The notes beneath the pieces are model-generated. The model searched no databases, was not told where the DNA came from, and was given only the letters and a program-made list of their open reading frames with translations. A stretch of 64,000 nucleotides of DNA from CAWIJK01 sp963836375 (lineage in GTDB: Bacteria > Actinomycetota > Acidimicrobiia > Acidimicrobiales > RAAP-2), in assembly GCA_963836375.1 (NCBI GenBank), contig CAWIJK010000004.1, positions 372,001 through 436,000 of the forward strand, written 5' to 3'. The position numbers and the translations under genes were made by a program. Of the stretch, positions 16,936 to 25,834 are shown in pieces (the first letter of the stretch is position 1; each line of letters begins with the position of its first letter).

Positions 16936-18354
16936 ATGGGTCCCCGAGACAGGGCCGGCGAGGAGCGCGCAACCCCCAGCCGCCGAGCATCGAGGCGCCA
17001 GCGCTCCCTGGCGATCCTCTCGCTGCTCTCCGCGGTTCTCCTGATCGCGGTGGCGATCGCCTTCGCCCTGGATCACGGTCGCCACATCCTGGTCGGCTTC
17101 GTGGGGCTGGCCGTCGCCGTCGGCGGAGGGTGGTGGGTCATCGCCGGCCGCAGGCTCAAGCGGGCGACGGGCGTCGTCGGCGTCGCCCTTGGAATCGGCG
17201 TCATCATCTGGGTGGTCGTCGAAGCGGGTTCTCAGTCCTCGTACCCGGTCCTCAAGGTGGGTCTGGTGGTCGTCCTGCTCGTCTCGACCTTCGGCTGTGC
17301 CCGGAGCACCCTCGTGCACACGACGACGGACCTCGAGCGCCGCCACGCTCGCCGCAGGCCTCCGGGCCATCCCGTGCTCATCTGCAACCCCTGGTCCGGG
17401 GGAGGAAAAGTGGAGAGGTTCGGCTTGCTCGCACTGGCCGAGGAGCTGGGAATCGAGACCGTCATGTTGGACCACGGGCTCGACCTCGAGCAGCTGGCCC
17501 GCGATGCGATCGCCCGCGGTGCCGACTGCCTGGGAATGGCCGGCGGGGACGGGTCGCAGGCCCTGGTGGCGTCGATCGCCGTGGAGCACGACCTTCCCTT
17601 CGTCTGCGTGACGGCGGGGACCCGCAACCACTTCGCCCAGGACCTCGGTCTCGACCGGGAGGACCCCCGGGGGAGTCTCTACGCCTTCGGCGACGCCGTC
17701 GAACGCCGGATCGACTACGCCACGGTCAACGGCCGGTTCTTCGTCAACAACGTCTCGCTCGGGATCTACGCCACGATCGTCCAACAAGAGGGCTACCGCG
17801 AAGCCAAGGTCGACACCTCCAAAGCGCAGCTCCCGGAGCTGCTCGGACGCCAAGAGAGGCGATTCGACCTGCAGTTCACCGACCATGACGGCTCCGAGGT
17901 AGACGGTCCCTACCTGATACAGGTGTCGAACAACCCCTACACGCTCGGCGCGACGTTGGACGTCTCACAGCGGCGCCGCATGGACACCGGGCTACTCGGG
18001 ATCTTCGCCGTGACGGGCGCCACCGGGTTCGAGGCCGCCGAGCTCGTGACCCTCACCGCTGTCGGCCAGCGACGACGGTCCAAGAACTGGCATGAGTTCA
18101 CGGCGTCGTCGTTCGAGGTGCGTTCACGGTCGGGGAAGGCCTTCGCCGGAGTCGACGGTGAGGCGCTCGAGATGGAGACGCCGATGGACTTCACGATCCA
18201 CCCCGGCGGCCTTCGGCTGCTCGTCCCGGTGGGAAATCTCGCCGTGGCCGACCGGCGACGCGCACGCCAGGTGACCCTCGGGGACCTGTTCTCGGTCGTC
18301 CGGGGCGTCGACCCGACCGCGGACCCCGGGCGGTCGGTCGACTCGGCCGCCTGA
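16936..18354 (+). CDS. Diacylglycerol-kinase-like protein with N-terminal membrane domain
   Basis: The C-terminal part (from about residue 144) is a lipid-kinase catalytic domain of the DagK/YegS/sphingosine-kinase type: ICNPWSGGGK at 149-158, the nucleotide-binding GGDGS at 203-207 and the VDGE motif near the end. The N-terminal 125 residues hold about four membrane helices, which is not usual for YegS. Its lipid substrate cannot be told from sequence. The ATG is 5 bases after TATCGT (16925-16930), suggesting a leaderless mRNA. Neighbours include a PLDc_N-like peptide and a PAP2 phosphatase, consistent with lipid or isoprenoid-phosphate chemistry. Confidence 0.8.
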   Translation: MGPRDRAGEERATPSRRASRRQRSLAILSLLSAVLLIAVAIAFALDHGRHILVGFVGLAVAVGGGWWVIAGRRLKRATGVVGVALGIGVIIWVVVEAGSQSSYPVLKVGLVVVLLVSTFGCARSTLVHTTTDLERRHARRRPPGHPVLICNPWSGGGKVERFGLLALAEELGIETVMLDHGLDLEQLARDAIARGADCLGMAGGDGSQALVASIAVEHDLPFVCVTAGTRNHFAQDLGLDREDPRGSLYAFGDAVERRIDYATVNGRFFVNNVSLGIYATIVQQEGYREAKVDTSKAQLPELLGRQERRFDLQFTDHDGSEVDGPYLIQVSNNPYTLGATLDVSQRRRMDTGLLGIFAVTGATGFEAAELVTLTAVGQRRRSKNWHEFTASSFEVRSRSGKAFAGVDGEALEMETPMDFTIHPGGLRLLVPVGNLAVADRRRARQVTLGDLFSVVRGVDPTADPGRSVDSAA

Positions 18355-18563
18355 GCTGACCGGCCCTCGAGGACCCCTGTGCGGCGGGACGTCACCAACC
18401 GGGGCGGCATCGGAACCTGATCGTCTGTCGGGCTCGACCGGGAGCGACGGGAGGCCTCGGTCAGTAGTGTTCGGGCTGGGACGTGGCCGGGGCCCACGCT
18501 GAGGTCGTGGCGCCGGACGCATCCGTCAGTTGATTTCGTGCCACCGACAGCGAAAGGAACACC

Positions 18564-18791
18564 ATGCTTGCCTACAGTTTCCCGCTCCTGAGCCTCTTCT
18601 GGGCCATGCTGATCTTTGCCGGCATCTTCCTGATGATCTGGCTCATCATCTGGTGCTTCGTCGACAACTTCCGTCGCAAGGACCACCACGGCGGGGCCAA
18701 GGCCGGATGGACCATCCTGATCATCTTCATTCCCATCCTGGGGGCGTTGATCTACATCCTCGCCCGGCCGGCGGACGCCGAGTACCAGTAG
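18564..18791 (+). CDS. Small two-helix membrane protein (PLDc_N-like)
   Basis: A 75-residue protein with two hydrophobic helices (about residues 5-33 and 48-67) joined by a basic loop (NFRRKDHHGGAKAGW). The end of the second helix, IPILGALIYILARP, matches the small PLDc_N family found at the start of cardiolipin synthases but also as free peptides in actinobacteria. No catalytic HKD motif is present, so it is not a phospholipase by itself. A GAAAGGA ribosome binding site supports the start. Confidence 0.75.
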   Translation: MLAYSFPLLSLFWAMLIFAGIFLMIWLIIWCFVDNFRRKDHHGGAKAGWTILIIFIPILGALIYILARPADAEYQ

Positions 18792-18899
18792 CGGACCCAG
18801 CCGGCCTCACGGCCGGTCCCACAGCGGGCCTCGGGTCGGACGTGCAGCTCGTCCCGTGAGCCGGCCACCACGGCCGTCACGACGACCCGAGACGGGTCG

Positions 18900-19496
18900 C
18901 TACAACCAGGTCCCGAGGGGCAGGTGAGCGTCGACGCCCGCGGGCAGCGCGGCGCCCACGACCGACCCGAGGATCGCCCCGGCCAGGACATCGCCGGGGT
19001 AGTGCACCCCGGTGTGGACCCGTGAGTAGCCGACGGCGGCGGCCAGCGGCACCAGCGGGAGGGCCAGCCCCGGGAACGTTCTCGATACGGCCAGGGCGAA
19101 GGCGAAGGCCGACGCGGTGTGACCCGAAGGAAAAGAGGTCGACGTCGGCATCCTCACTCCCCTCGCCTCGGGGTGGACGCCCCGGTGGGGCCGGCCCCGC
19201 CGAAAGGCCGTCTTCACCCCCAGGTTGGCGAGCGCCGAGGTGATGCCGACGGCCAGGAGCCCCCGCACCGCCGCCCGGCGCCCCCGGCGCCCGCCGAGAA
19301 CGGCCAGAGCGGCGGCGGCGGCGATCCAAAGCCGCGAGTAGTTGGCGAGCTCGGACAGTCGGGCGATGGGGGCGTCCAGGCTCGGGGTGTCGGTCGCCGC
19401 CACCGCGGCGTAGACGGCCCGGTCGAGGTCGTCCGCCTCAGCGGTCACTCGGTCCCAGGTGGTCCGGAGGCTGGAGCCGGGCTGTCGCCTCGTCAT
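18900..19496 (-). CDS. PAP2-family membrane phosphatase
   Basis: A 198-residue integral membrane phosphatase of the type-2 phosphatidic acid phosphatase family. All three family motifs are present: Lys95 to RP102-103 (KTAFRRGRP), SFPSGHT at 121-127 with the catalytic His126, and SRVHTGVHYPGD at 158-169 with the nucleophilic histidine. Substrates could be phosphatidic acid, undecaprenyl diphosphate or decaprenyl-phosphate intermediates. It probably forms a unit with the small gene downstream (19534-19725 lies just before it in transcription). Confidence 0.88.
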   Translation of the reverse strand: MTRRQPGSSLRTTWDRVTAEADDLDRAVYAAVAATDTPSLDAPIARLSELANYSRLWIAAAAALAVLGGRRGRRAAVRGLLAVGITSALANLGVKTAFRRGRPHRGVHPEARGVRMPTSTSFPSGHTASAFAFALAVSRTFPGLALPLVPLAAAVGYSRVHTGVHYPGDVLAGAILGSVVGAALPAGVDAHLPLGTWL

Positions 19497-19533
19497 GCCC
19501 AGCCCGTCCCGGGACGCCCCACCCCGCCGGGGC

Positions 19534-19725
19534 CTACAGGTCCGCCGGCTGCTCGGAGGGCCCGAGGAGCCAGGTGGTCCGGCTCAGGGTCCAAGCGACG
19601 ATGCCGAGCACCGAGAACACCGTGTGGGCTCGATGCCAGTTCTTCGACGTCGTCCCGTGGATCGTGACGATCGCCGTGCCGGCGACGATGCACGCGCTCA
19701 ACAGTTTCAGCCGCTCCTCGTCCAT
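19534..19725 (-). CDS. Small hypothetical membrane protein
   Basis: A 63-residue reading frame with two hydrophobic stretches (about residues 6-22 and 33-51) separated by a polar loop TTSKNWHRAHTV. I do not recognise the family. Codon composition is less GC-rich than in the neighbours, and the end of the gene is 37 bases upstream of the PAP2 gene on the same strand, so co-transcription is likely. The start is uncertain: a GTG two codons upstream is equally possible, and there is no clear ribosome binding site. Confidence 0.5.
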   Translation of the reverse strand: MDEERLKLLSACIVAGTAIVTIHGTTSKNWHRAHTVFSVLGIVAWTLSRTTWLLGPSEQPADL

Positions 19726-19927
19726 CGCCACGATGATCGTCCAATCCGGCGACCGACGCCACTCGGCCGTCGATCCCGGTTCGGGACCTTCCCGAGACGA
19801 AGAGGCGCCGCCTGGGATCGGCCGGGGTGTGGGACGCCGACGCCCACCGCGCGCCGGTCGGCATCTGCATCGAAGAGAACCGCCCGGCGACGCGGACCGC
19901 GCCCGGCGCGGCGTAGGTTCCCCTGGC

Positions 19928-21103
19928 GTGGAACGGATCCGGCGGGCCGGGCTCACCGTGGCCGGGCTGGCCCTCTTGGGTGGAGCGCTGGCCACGCTGT
20001 CGGTGGCGGCCGCCGCGACCGCGGGCTCGGCGACGGCGCGGCCGGTCGCCCAACCGGCCCCCGATCCCGCGGGCACGGTTTGGCTGTGCCGACCCGGCCA
20101 GGCGCCGGACCCCTGCACGGTGAACCTCAGCGCCCGGGTCGTCCCGGCCTCGGGGCCCTCGACCCTTCGGCCGGCCTCGCCGGCGGCGGCACCGGCGTTC
20201 GACTGCTTCTACGTGTACCCGACCGTGAGCACACAGCGCACCGCCAACGCCGACCTCAGGATCCAACCCGCCGAGGTCGGCGCGGCGGTCGCCCAGGCGG
20301 CGCGGTTCTCCCAGGTCTGCTCGGTCTGGGCCCCGGTGTACCGCCAACGGACCGCGGCCTCCGAGGCCGCCGGGCTCGGGTCGGACCCGCGGGCCGACAC
20401 CGTCGCCTACGCCAGCGTCCTCTCGGCATGGCGCGACTACCTGGCCAACGACAACGACGGTCGTCCGTTCATCCTCCTCGGGCACTCCCAGGGGGCGGCG
20501 ATGCTGATCCGCCTGGTCCGCAACGTGATCGACCCGAGCCCGGGCCTGCGGGCCCGCATGGTCTCGGCCCTCATCGTCGGCGGCAACGTCCAGGTCCCCG
20601 CGGGCCGGCTGGTCGGCGGCTCCTTCCGCAACGTCCCGGGGTGCTCGGCGCCCGGCGAGACCGGGTGTGTGATCGCCTACTCGTCGTTCCCGTCCCGGCC
20701 GCCGGCCGCGTCCGACGTCGGGCGGGCCGGCCAGGGGGTCAGCCTGCAGTCGGGGCAGACGGCGAGGACCGGCGACCGGGTCCTGTGCACGAACCCGGCC
20801 GCCCTGGGGGGCGGCGCGGGGGCCCTCGTCCCCTACTTCGTCTCGGGCACCGCCCTCGCCGCCGGCGCCGCCGCGCCGTGGACCACCTACCCGGACCTCT
20901 ACACGGCGCGCTGTGCGACCTCGGGCGGCGCCACCTGGCTCCAGGTGGGCACCACCTCGGTCCCCGGCGACCGGCGCCCGACGGTAACCGAGGCCCTCGG
21001 TCCCGACTGGGGCTACCACCTCGACGACGTCAACCTGGCCCTCGGGAACCTGGTGGCCGACGTGGCCCGCCAGGAGATCGCCTACATGGACACCCGGCGC
21101 TGA
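19928..21103 (+). CDS. Secreted DUF3089 alpha/beta-hydrolase
   Basis: A 391-residue exported protein. A signal peptide is visible (basic VERIRR, then a hydrophobic stretch to about residue 35 and Ala-rich end). The mature part opens with FDCFYVYPTVS, the mark of the DUF3089 lipase-like family, and carries the serine elbow GHSQGA. Four or more cysteines suggest disulfides. The substrate is unknown; mycobacterial and related members are thought to be esterases. The GTG start is 7 bases after TAGGTT (19915-19920), a leaderless layout. It is convergent with argS. Confidence 0.8.
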   Translation: MERIRRAGLTVAGLALLGGALATLSVAAAATAGSATARPVAQPAPDPAGTVWLCRPGQAPDPCTVNLSARVVPASGPSTLRPASPAAAPAFDCFYVYPTVSTQRTANADLRIQPAEVGAAVAQAARFSQVCSVWAPVYRQRTAASEAAGLGSDPRADTVAYASVLSAWRDYLANDNDGRPFILLGHSQGAAMLIRLVRNVIDPSPGLRARMVSALIVGGNVQVPAGRLVGGSFRNVPGCSAPGETGCVIAYSSFPSRPPAASDVGRAGQGVSLQSGQTARTGDRVLCTNPAALGGGAGALVPYFVSGTALAAGAAAPWTTYPDLYTARCATSGGATWLQVGTTSVPGDRRPTVTEALGPDWGYHLDDVNLALGNLVADVARQEIAYMDTRR

Positions 21104-21116
21104 GCGCCGGCCCCGC

Positions 21117-22841
21117 TCACATGCGGTCGGGGGCCTCCATCCCGAGGAGGCCGAGCCCGAGGGCCAGGACACGGGCCGTCAGGTCGGCCAGCAGGAGCCG
21201 GCTCCGCCGGGTCTCCTCGTCGGGGGCCCGCAGGACCGGGCAGTGCTCGTAGAAGGTGGTGAAGGTCGAGGCCAGAGCGAAGAGGTACCCGGTGAGCTTG
21301 GAGGGGCTCGAGGTCTCGATGGTCTCGGCCAGCGCCTCGCTCAGGCCCAGCAGGCCCAGGACCAGGGCCCGCTCGCGGGGGTCGGTGATCGTCGGTGCCC
21401 GGTCGGGGTCGGGGGGGGCCACCTCGGCCCGGCGGAAGATCGAGCGGATCCGGGCGTGCGCGTACTGCAGGTAGGGGCCGGTGTCCCCCTCGAAGGCCAG
21501 CATCCGGTCCCAGTCGAAGACGTAGTCCCGGGAACGGTCGGTCGACAGGTCGGCGTACTTGACCGCCCCGATGCCGAGTGCGGCGGCCAATCGCTCGCGC
21601 TCGGCCGGCTCGAGCCCGGCCGCGTGCTCGCCCATGGCGGCGCCGGCCCGCTCCACCGCCTCGTCCAGCAGGGCGGCCAGCTTCACCGACTCCCCGGCCC
21701 GGCTCCGCAGCATCTTGTGGTCGGCCCCGAGGATGCTCCCGAAGGCCACGTGCTCGGCCCGCACCCCGGCGGGCAGCCAGCCGGCGGCCCGGGCCACCGC
21801 GAAGACCATCTGGAAGTGCTGGGCCTGGGGCGCGCCGACGACGTAGAGGATGCGCGTCGCCCCGAGACGCCCCACCCGGTCCCGCAGCGCGGCCAGGTCG
21901 GTGGCGGCGTAGCCGTAGCCGCCGTCGGACTTTTCGACGATCAGGGGCAGCGGCTCGCCGTGGCGGTTGGTGAAGCCCTCGGGGAAGACGCACAGGGCCC
22001 CGTCGTTCTCCACCAGGAGGCCGAGTCGGCGCAGGTCGTCGACCACCGAGGGCAGCATCGGGTTGTAGAAGCTCTCGCCGACGATGTCGTCGTCGGTGAG
22101 GAGGACGCCCAGACGGGCGTAGACCTCGTCGTAGTGGCGGACGCTCTCTGTGACCAGCAGCCGCCACAGGCGCAGCGTCTCCTCGTCGCCGGACTGGAGC
22201 AGGACGACCCGGCGGCGACTGCGCGCCTGGAACCCGGGGTCGGCGTCGAAGGATTCACGGGCCTGGCGGTAGAACACGTCCAGGTCGCCCACCGACAGCC
22301 CGTCCACCGCCCCGGACTCGCCCAGGTCGACCAGGTGCTCGATCAGCATGCCGAACGGCGTCCCCCAGTCGCCGATGTGGTTCTCGGCCACCACTCTGTG
22401 GCCGGCGAAGTCGAGCACCCGGAACAGGGAATCACCGATGACCGTGCTGCGCAGGTGACCGACGTGCATCTCCTTGGCCACGTTGGGGGCCGAGTAGTCG
22501 ATGACCACGGTCTCGGGCTCGACCGGTGCTGGGGCCCCGAGCCGGGGGTCGGCGGCCATGGCCCGGGCCGCCTCGGCCACGAAGCCCCCCGAGAGGGTCA
22601 GGTTGATGAAGCCGGGCCCGCTCACCTCCACCGCGTCGCACAGGTCGTCGAGGGCGGCGGCGGCCACCACCGCCTCGGCCACCTCACGGGGGTTGCGGCC
22701 CACCCGTTTGGCCAGGGCCAGCGCGCCGTTGGCCTGGAAGTCGGCCCGCTCGGAGGTGCGGAGCACCGGGTCGGCGCCCGGCTCGACGCGGTCGAAGCCG
22801 ACCTGGAGACGCTCGGAGAGAAGGGCCTTGGGGTCGGGCAT
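21117..22841 (-). CDS. argS: Arginyl-tRNA synthetase
   Basis: ArgS (574 residues) charges tRNA-Arg. Features are the N-terminal Add-1 domain (residues 1-105), the class I HIGH box as HVGH at 126-129 in APNVAKEMHVGHLRST, the characteristic ENHIGDWGTPFGMLI, and the C-terminal DALR anticodon-binding domain ending in LGLLGMEAPDRM, the usual tail. I chose the ATG at 22841; a GTG five codons upstream is possible. Its relative closeness to a tRNA-Arg gene and lysA fits the actinobacterial order argS-lysA-hom. Confidence 0.96.
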   Translation of the reverse strand: MPDPKALLSERLQVGFDRVEPGADPVLRTSERADFQANGALALAKRVGRNPREVAEAVVAAAALDDLCDAVEVSGPGFINLTLSGGFVAEAARAMAADPRLGAPAPVEPETVVIDYSAPNVAKEMHVGHLRSTVIGDSLFRVLDFAGHRVVAENHIGDWGTPFGMLIEHLVDLGESGAVDGLSVGDLDVFYRQARESFDADPGFQARSRRRVVLLQSGDEETLRLWRLLVTESVRHYDEVYARLGVLLTDDDIVGESFYNPMLPSVVDDLRRLGLLVENDGALCVFPEGFTNRHGEPLPLIVEKSDGGYGYAATDLAALRDRVGRLGATRILYVVGAPQAQHFQMVFAVARAAGWLPAGVRAEHVAFGSILGADHKMLRSRAGESVKLAALLDEAVERAGAAMGEHAAGLEPAERERLAAALGIGAVKYADLSTDRSRDYVFDWDRMLAFEGDTGPYLQYAHARIRSIFRRAEVAPPDPDRAPTITDPRERALVLGLLGLSEALAETIETSSPSKLTGYLFALASTFTTFYEHCPVLRAPDEETRRSRLLLADLTARVLALGLGLLGMEAPDRM

Positions 22842-22904
22842 CCCCCATTCTCGCACCCGGCCGCGGCACCGACGAGCGGCGCTCGACGCGGGGTCGGGCC
22901 GCGG

Positions 22905-24008
22905 TCAGGGGGTGGGCGCCCCCATGATGCCGTCGGTCATCCCGTAGCGGCGGAAGGGGCCGAAGAAGCCCTGCTCGAGCAGCCCCATCCCCTGGTGGCC
23001 GTCGTAGCTGAACGAGGCCAGGTGGTCGATGATCCCGTACTGGCCCAGTCCCTTGGTCGCCTCGACGTCGAGGACCAGTCCCTGCACCACCGGGTCGGGG
23101 CCGTGGTACATGCCGTGGCGCCAGTCGGCGTCGATCCCGTAACCGGTGCCCACCGAGACGAAGTTCGCCAACAATGAGGTGCACTCGATCTCGATGCCCG
23201 AGTCGGGGAAGCGCAGCACCGAGCTGGTGATGACCCGGGTGCCGGGCTCGACGACGTGCTCGTGCTCGCTGCGACCGAGCTCGTCGACGCCCCGGGAGGG
23301 ATCGGCCCAGATCCGCTCGGCCTGGACGAGGGGGCGCACCCCGTCGTCGCGCTCGTGACAGATGTACAAGATGGCGTGGTCGTCGAACTGCATGGGGAAG
23401 TAGTTCCACATGCCGGCCAGGACCAGCTCGCCCTGGCGGATCCCGTCGTTCTCGGGCTCACCGACCGGCCGCACCCCCCAGCTGCGGTCGCGGTTGCCGC
23501 CGCAGTCGGCCGCCTCGAGGGTGATCTCGGCCCCCCCGACCTCGAGGGTCCCGGACCACCGGCCGGTCTGGGCCAGGCGCTGGGTGTCGAAGAGCACCTT
23601 GCCCTTGGACCGCAGGAACTGGGCCGGCTCGGCCACCGCGGGGATCTGGCCCTCGAAGGTGACGTCCATGGCGACGGGGTGCTCGGTCGGCTCGACGACG
23701 AACCGCAGGCGCTTGAGCGGTTCGATGACCTCCACCCGGAAGGGGCCGACCGAGGTGTCCCGACGGTCGGTGAGGGGGGCCGAGGCCCGGACGATGTACT
23801 GGTGTGAGCCCTTGCGCACGTCGATGAAGGCGTCGAGGACGCCCAGGTTCGGGTATTGGCCGAGCCCGAAGATGGCGAACCACTCGGCTGACGCCGAGTG
23901 CATGTTGAAGTAGTAGCGGTCGTAGAAGTTGCGGTCGCTCGTCGCCGGGTGGGCGATGAACTCGGGGGCCTGGTGGACCGGGTAGTCGTCCCACGACGAC
24001 AGGGTCAT
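22905..24008 (-). CDS. Conserved hypothetical protein, lipocalin-like (DUF7064/7065-type)
   Basis: A 367-residue soluble-looking protein with no signal peptide. The pattern of beta-strands, repeated acidic/tryptophan motifs and the central CGGNRDRSWGVRPVG resemble the double lipocalin-like fold of AttH and carotenoid 1,2-hydratase relatives, which are common in actinobacterial steroid, lipid and terpenoid catabolism regions. No catalytic residues can be named, so function is unknown. A strong AGAGGAGG ribosome binding site precedes the ATG. The FmdB-type gene lies upstream of it on the same strand (33 bases). Confidence 0.65.
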   Translation of the reverse strand: MTLSSWDDYPVHQAPEFIAHPATSDRNFYDRYYFNMHSASAEWFAIFGLGQYPNLGVLDAFIDVRKGSHQYIVRASAPLTDRRDTSVGPFRVEVIEPLKRLRFVVEPTEHPVAMDVTFEGQIPAVAEPAQFLRSKGKVLFDTQRLAQTGRWSGTLEVGGAEITLEAADCGGNRDRSWGVRPVGEPENDGIRQGELVLAGMWNYFPMQFDDHAILYICHERDDGVRPLVQAERIWADPSRGVDELGRSEHEHVVEPGTRVITSSVLRFPDSGIEIECTSLLANFVSVGTGYGIDADWRHGMYHGPDPVVQGLVLDVEATKGLGQYGIIDHLASFSYDGHQGMGLLEQGFFGPFRRYGMTDGIMGAPTP

Positions 24009-24041
24009 GCGGGTGCCTCCTCTGCTCGTCGTGGGCGTCGC

Positions 24042-24272
24042 TCAGCCGGCGTGGCAGGCACAGCCGCCACCGCACCCCCCGGGCACCGGCGCCCCGCACC
24101 CCGTCTCCGGGCCTGGTGCGCCGGCCGCCCCGGTGGTGGCGAAGACCGGGAGGAGGCGGACCGCCCCGGTGTGCCCCGCGGGGCAGGTCGCCGGCAGGTC
24201 GGCGTCGGCCATGGATCGTCGGCTGTCGAAGCTCACGGCACAGGTCCGACAGCGGTACTCGTAGAACGGCAT
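24042..24272 (-). CDS. FmdB-family zinc-ribbon protein
   Basis: A 76-residue protein beginning MPFYEYRCRTC, the standard opening of the FmdB/CxxC regulatory family. The zinc ribbon uses the cysteines of YRCRTC and ATCPAGH. The C-terminal half has extra glycine, cysteine and histidine (GGCGGGCACHAG), which may bind metal too. Family members are often linked to amide or formamide use, but a direct role is not proven. The start has a perfect GGAGGTGA ribosome binding site. Confidence 0.85.
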   Translation of the reverse strand: MPFYEYRCRTCAVSFDSRRSMADADLPATCPAGHTGAVRLLPVFATTGAAGAPGPETGCGAPVPGGCGGGCACHAG

Positions 24273-24308
24273 GCCCTCACCTCCGTTCGGGGATCCTATC
24301 GGGGCCAC

Positions 24309-24894
24309 CCGCCGCCTCGAGAGGTGACGAGAAGTGATCCGGGGTCAGTGTGGCTGTACTGGCCGGGCAGCCTCGCCACCAATGGCGACCTGACATCTGC
24401 CAGCGGCCGGTCCTCGCCACCGGAGACCGGGCTCCACAGGCATCGACGGAATATCGTGCTGCGGGCTAGTGCCTTCGAGAAGGATTCGATCTTTGTTGAG
24501 ACTGCATTTGAGAGCAGGGTTCTCACCACAGTCACGCCAGTGGACCGAGGTTATCGAGCCCCGAGTGCAGCGGTGTTGGAGCTTCTGACCCCGACGGGTG
24601 CGACCGTCGTGATCGTGCTTCGCTCAACGCACTGCTACCAGAGTCGCGAAGCTCCCGGCAGAATGCGGGTCGTTGATCCCGGGCCGTCAGCGTGTCCCAA
24701 AGGCCCAACCTGCCCGTACCTCGTGCCCTTCGACCCGACGACGAGTGCTGGACAATCGGAATCCTCTGGGCGGCGAGCCCGCGACTGCCCCGGGTCTTGG
24801 AAGCTACCCACCGCCCATGGGGAGCGTTGGCCAACGAAAGGGACCGGACGAATCCCTCGTTGGATTCAGTCTCGATTTGGGCTGGGTGGTTTGG
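24309..24894. other. Long non-coding stretch with lower GC
   Basis: About 590 bases with no gene I can support. Base composition is visibly less GC-rich than the flanks, with many AT-containing codon-free stretches. Translations in all frames lack recognisable motifs. It may be remains of a displaced gene at the border of the islet that follows. Confidence 0.5.
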
Positions 24895-24906
24895 TAGCGT
24901 GACGCC

Positions 24907-25740
24907 ATGCTTTACGTGGCGACGATCCATTTCGCGACACCAAAGTGGATCGCCATCCAACAGCGGTACATGAAGAAGAACATCCATGAGGAATTCCGCG
25001 TCTTCGCGATCTTGAATGGGATCTCCCAGGAGTACCACTCGGAGTTCTACCGGGTCGTAGCGGCTGGGGGCGCCCACGAGGGCAAATTGAACCTGCTGGC
25101 TGGCGAGATCTGTTCGCAGGCGGCCCCCGATGACGTGCTTCTTTTCCTTGACGGGGATGCGTTCCCGATCCGCGACCCGATGCCCGCCATCTACGAAGGA
25201 CTGGAGAACACTTCGATGGTCGCGGTGCGGCGGGATGAGAACGGAGACCCACAACCCCATCCGTGCTTCTGCGCGGTGAGGGTGCGGGACTGGCTGCGCT
25301 TGAACGGCGACTGGTCCCCCGGCTACATGTGGCAGGACACTACGGGCCGGTTCGTCACCGATGTCGGAGGCAATTTGCTTCGAACATTGGAGAGGACGAA
25401 CAGCCGGTGGACCCCTCTCCTGCGCTCCAACGCTCGGAACGATCATCCGCTCTTCTTCGGCGTCTACGCGGACATTGTGTACCACCAAGGAGCCGGGTTC
25501 CGCAGCCCGGAGTCGAGGGTCGACAACGAGACCCGCCCGTGGCGCATGAAGGGGGAGCGTCTGCCCTTCGTCGGACCCCAGATCATCCGGTTCAACGCCG
25601 ATCGGCGCCAGCGGTGGACCGACGAGCTGCACCGCACAAGCGGTCAGCTCTCCGAGTCGTGGTACGCGGCCATTGAACGGGATGACGAGTTCTATACGAA
25701 GCTGCTCTCGCCGGCGAAAGTCTCTCAGGCCGGTGATTGA
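24907..25740 (+). CDS. Putative glycosyltransferase (GT-A-like)
   Basis: A 277-residue protein with an acidic DGD at 82-84 in LLFLDGDAFP, preceded by a Rossmann-like beginning, which is typical of nucleotide-sugar-dependent GT-A enzymes where the acidic pair holds the metal and sugar nucleotide. No transmembrane helix is seen. The exact family is not clear to me. The ATG is 6 bases after TAGCGT (24895-24900) without a ribosome binding site. Codon use is less GC-biased than in the housekeeping genes, and a sulfotransferase follows after 94 bases, so the pair may decorate a surface glycan and may have been acquired. Confidence 0.6.
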   Translation: MLYVATIHFATPKWIAIQQRYMKKNIHEEFRVFAILNGISQEYHSEFYRVVAAGGAHEGKLNLLAGEICSQAAPDDVLLFLDGDAFPIRDPMPAIYEGLENTSMVAVRRDENGDPQPHPCFCAVRVRDWLRLNGDWSPGYMWQDTTGRFVTDVGGNLLRTLERTNSRWTPLLRSNARNDHPLFFGVYADIVYHQGAGFRSPESRVDNETRPWRMKGERLPFVGPQIIRFNADRRQRWTDELHRTSGQLSESWYAAIERDDEFYTKLLSPAKVSQAGD

Positions 25741-25834
25741 GCCGGCCGCCTCCTCCTGGGTGGTGGCCCCCGAGGTCCCAACTGGCCTGCCGATTTCTGC
25801 CGGCCACGATCACCGATGACCTAGGAAACCGGCG

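Noticed and set aside
15321..16937. lysA starting upstream of the tRNA gene
   Set aside because: The extended frame crosses tRNA-Arg on the other strand and adds about 94 residues without similarity to LysA.
19534..20118. A longer version of the small membrane protein
   Set aside because: The added part is antisense to the signal peptide and start of the DUF3089 gene and is low-complexity.
24532..25632. A 366-codon frame on the minus strand opposite the glycosyltransferase-like gene
   Set aside because: No motif, and the plus-strand protein has a DGD motif and a leaderless promoter layout.
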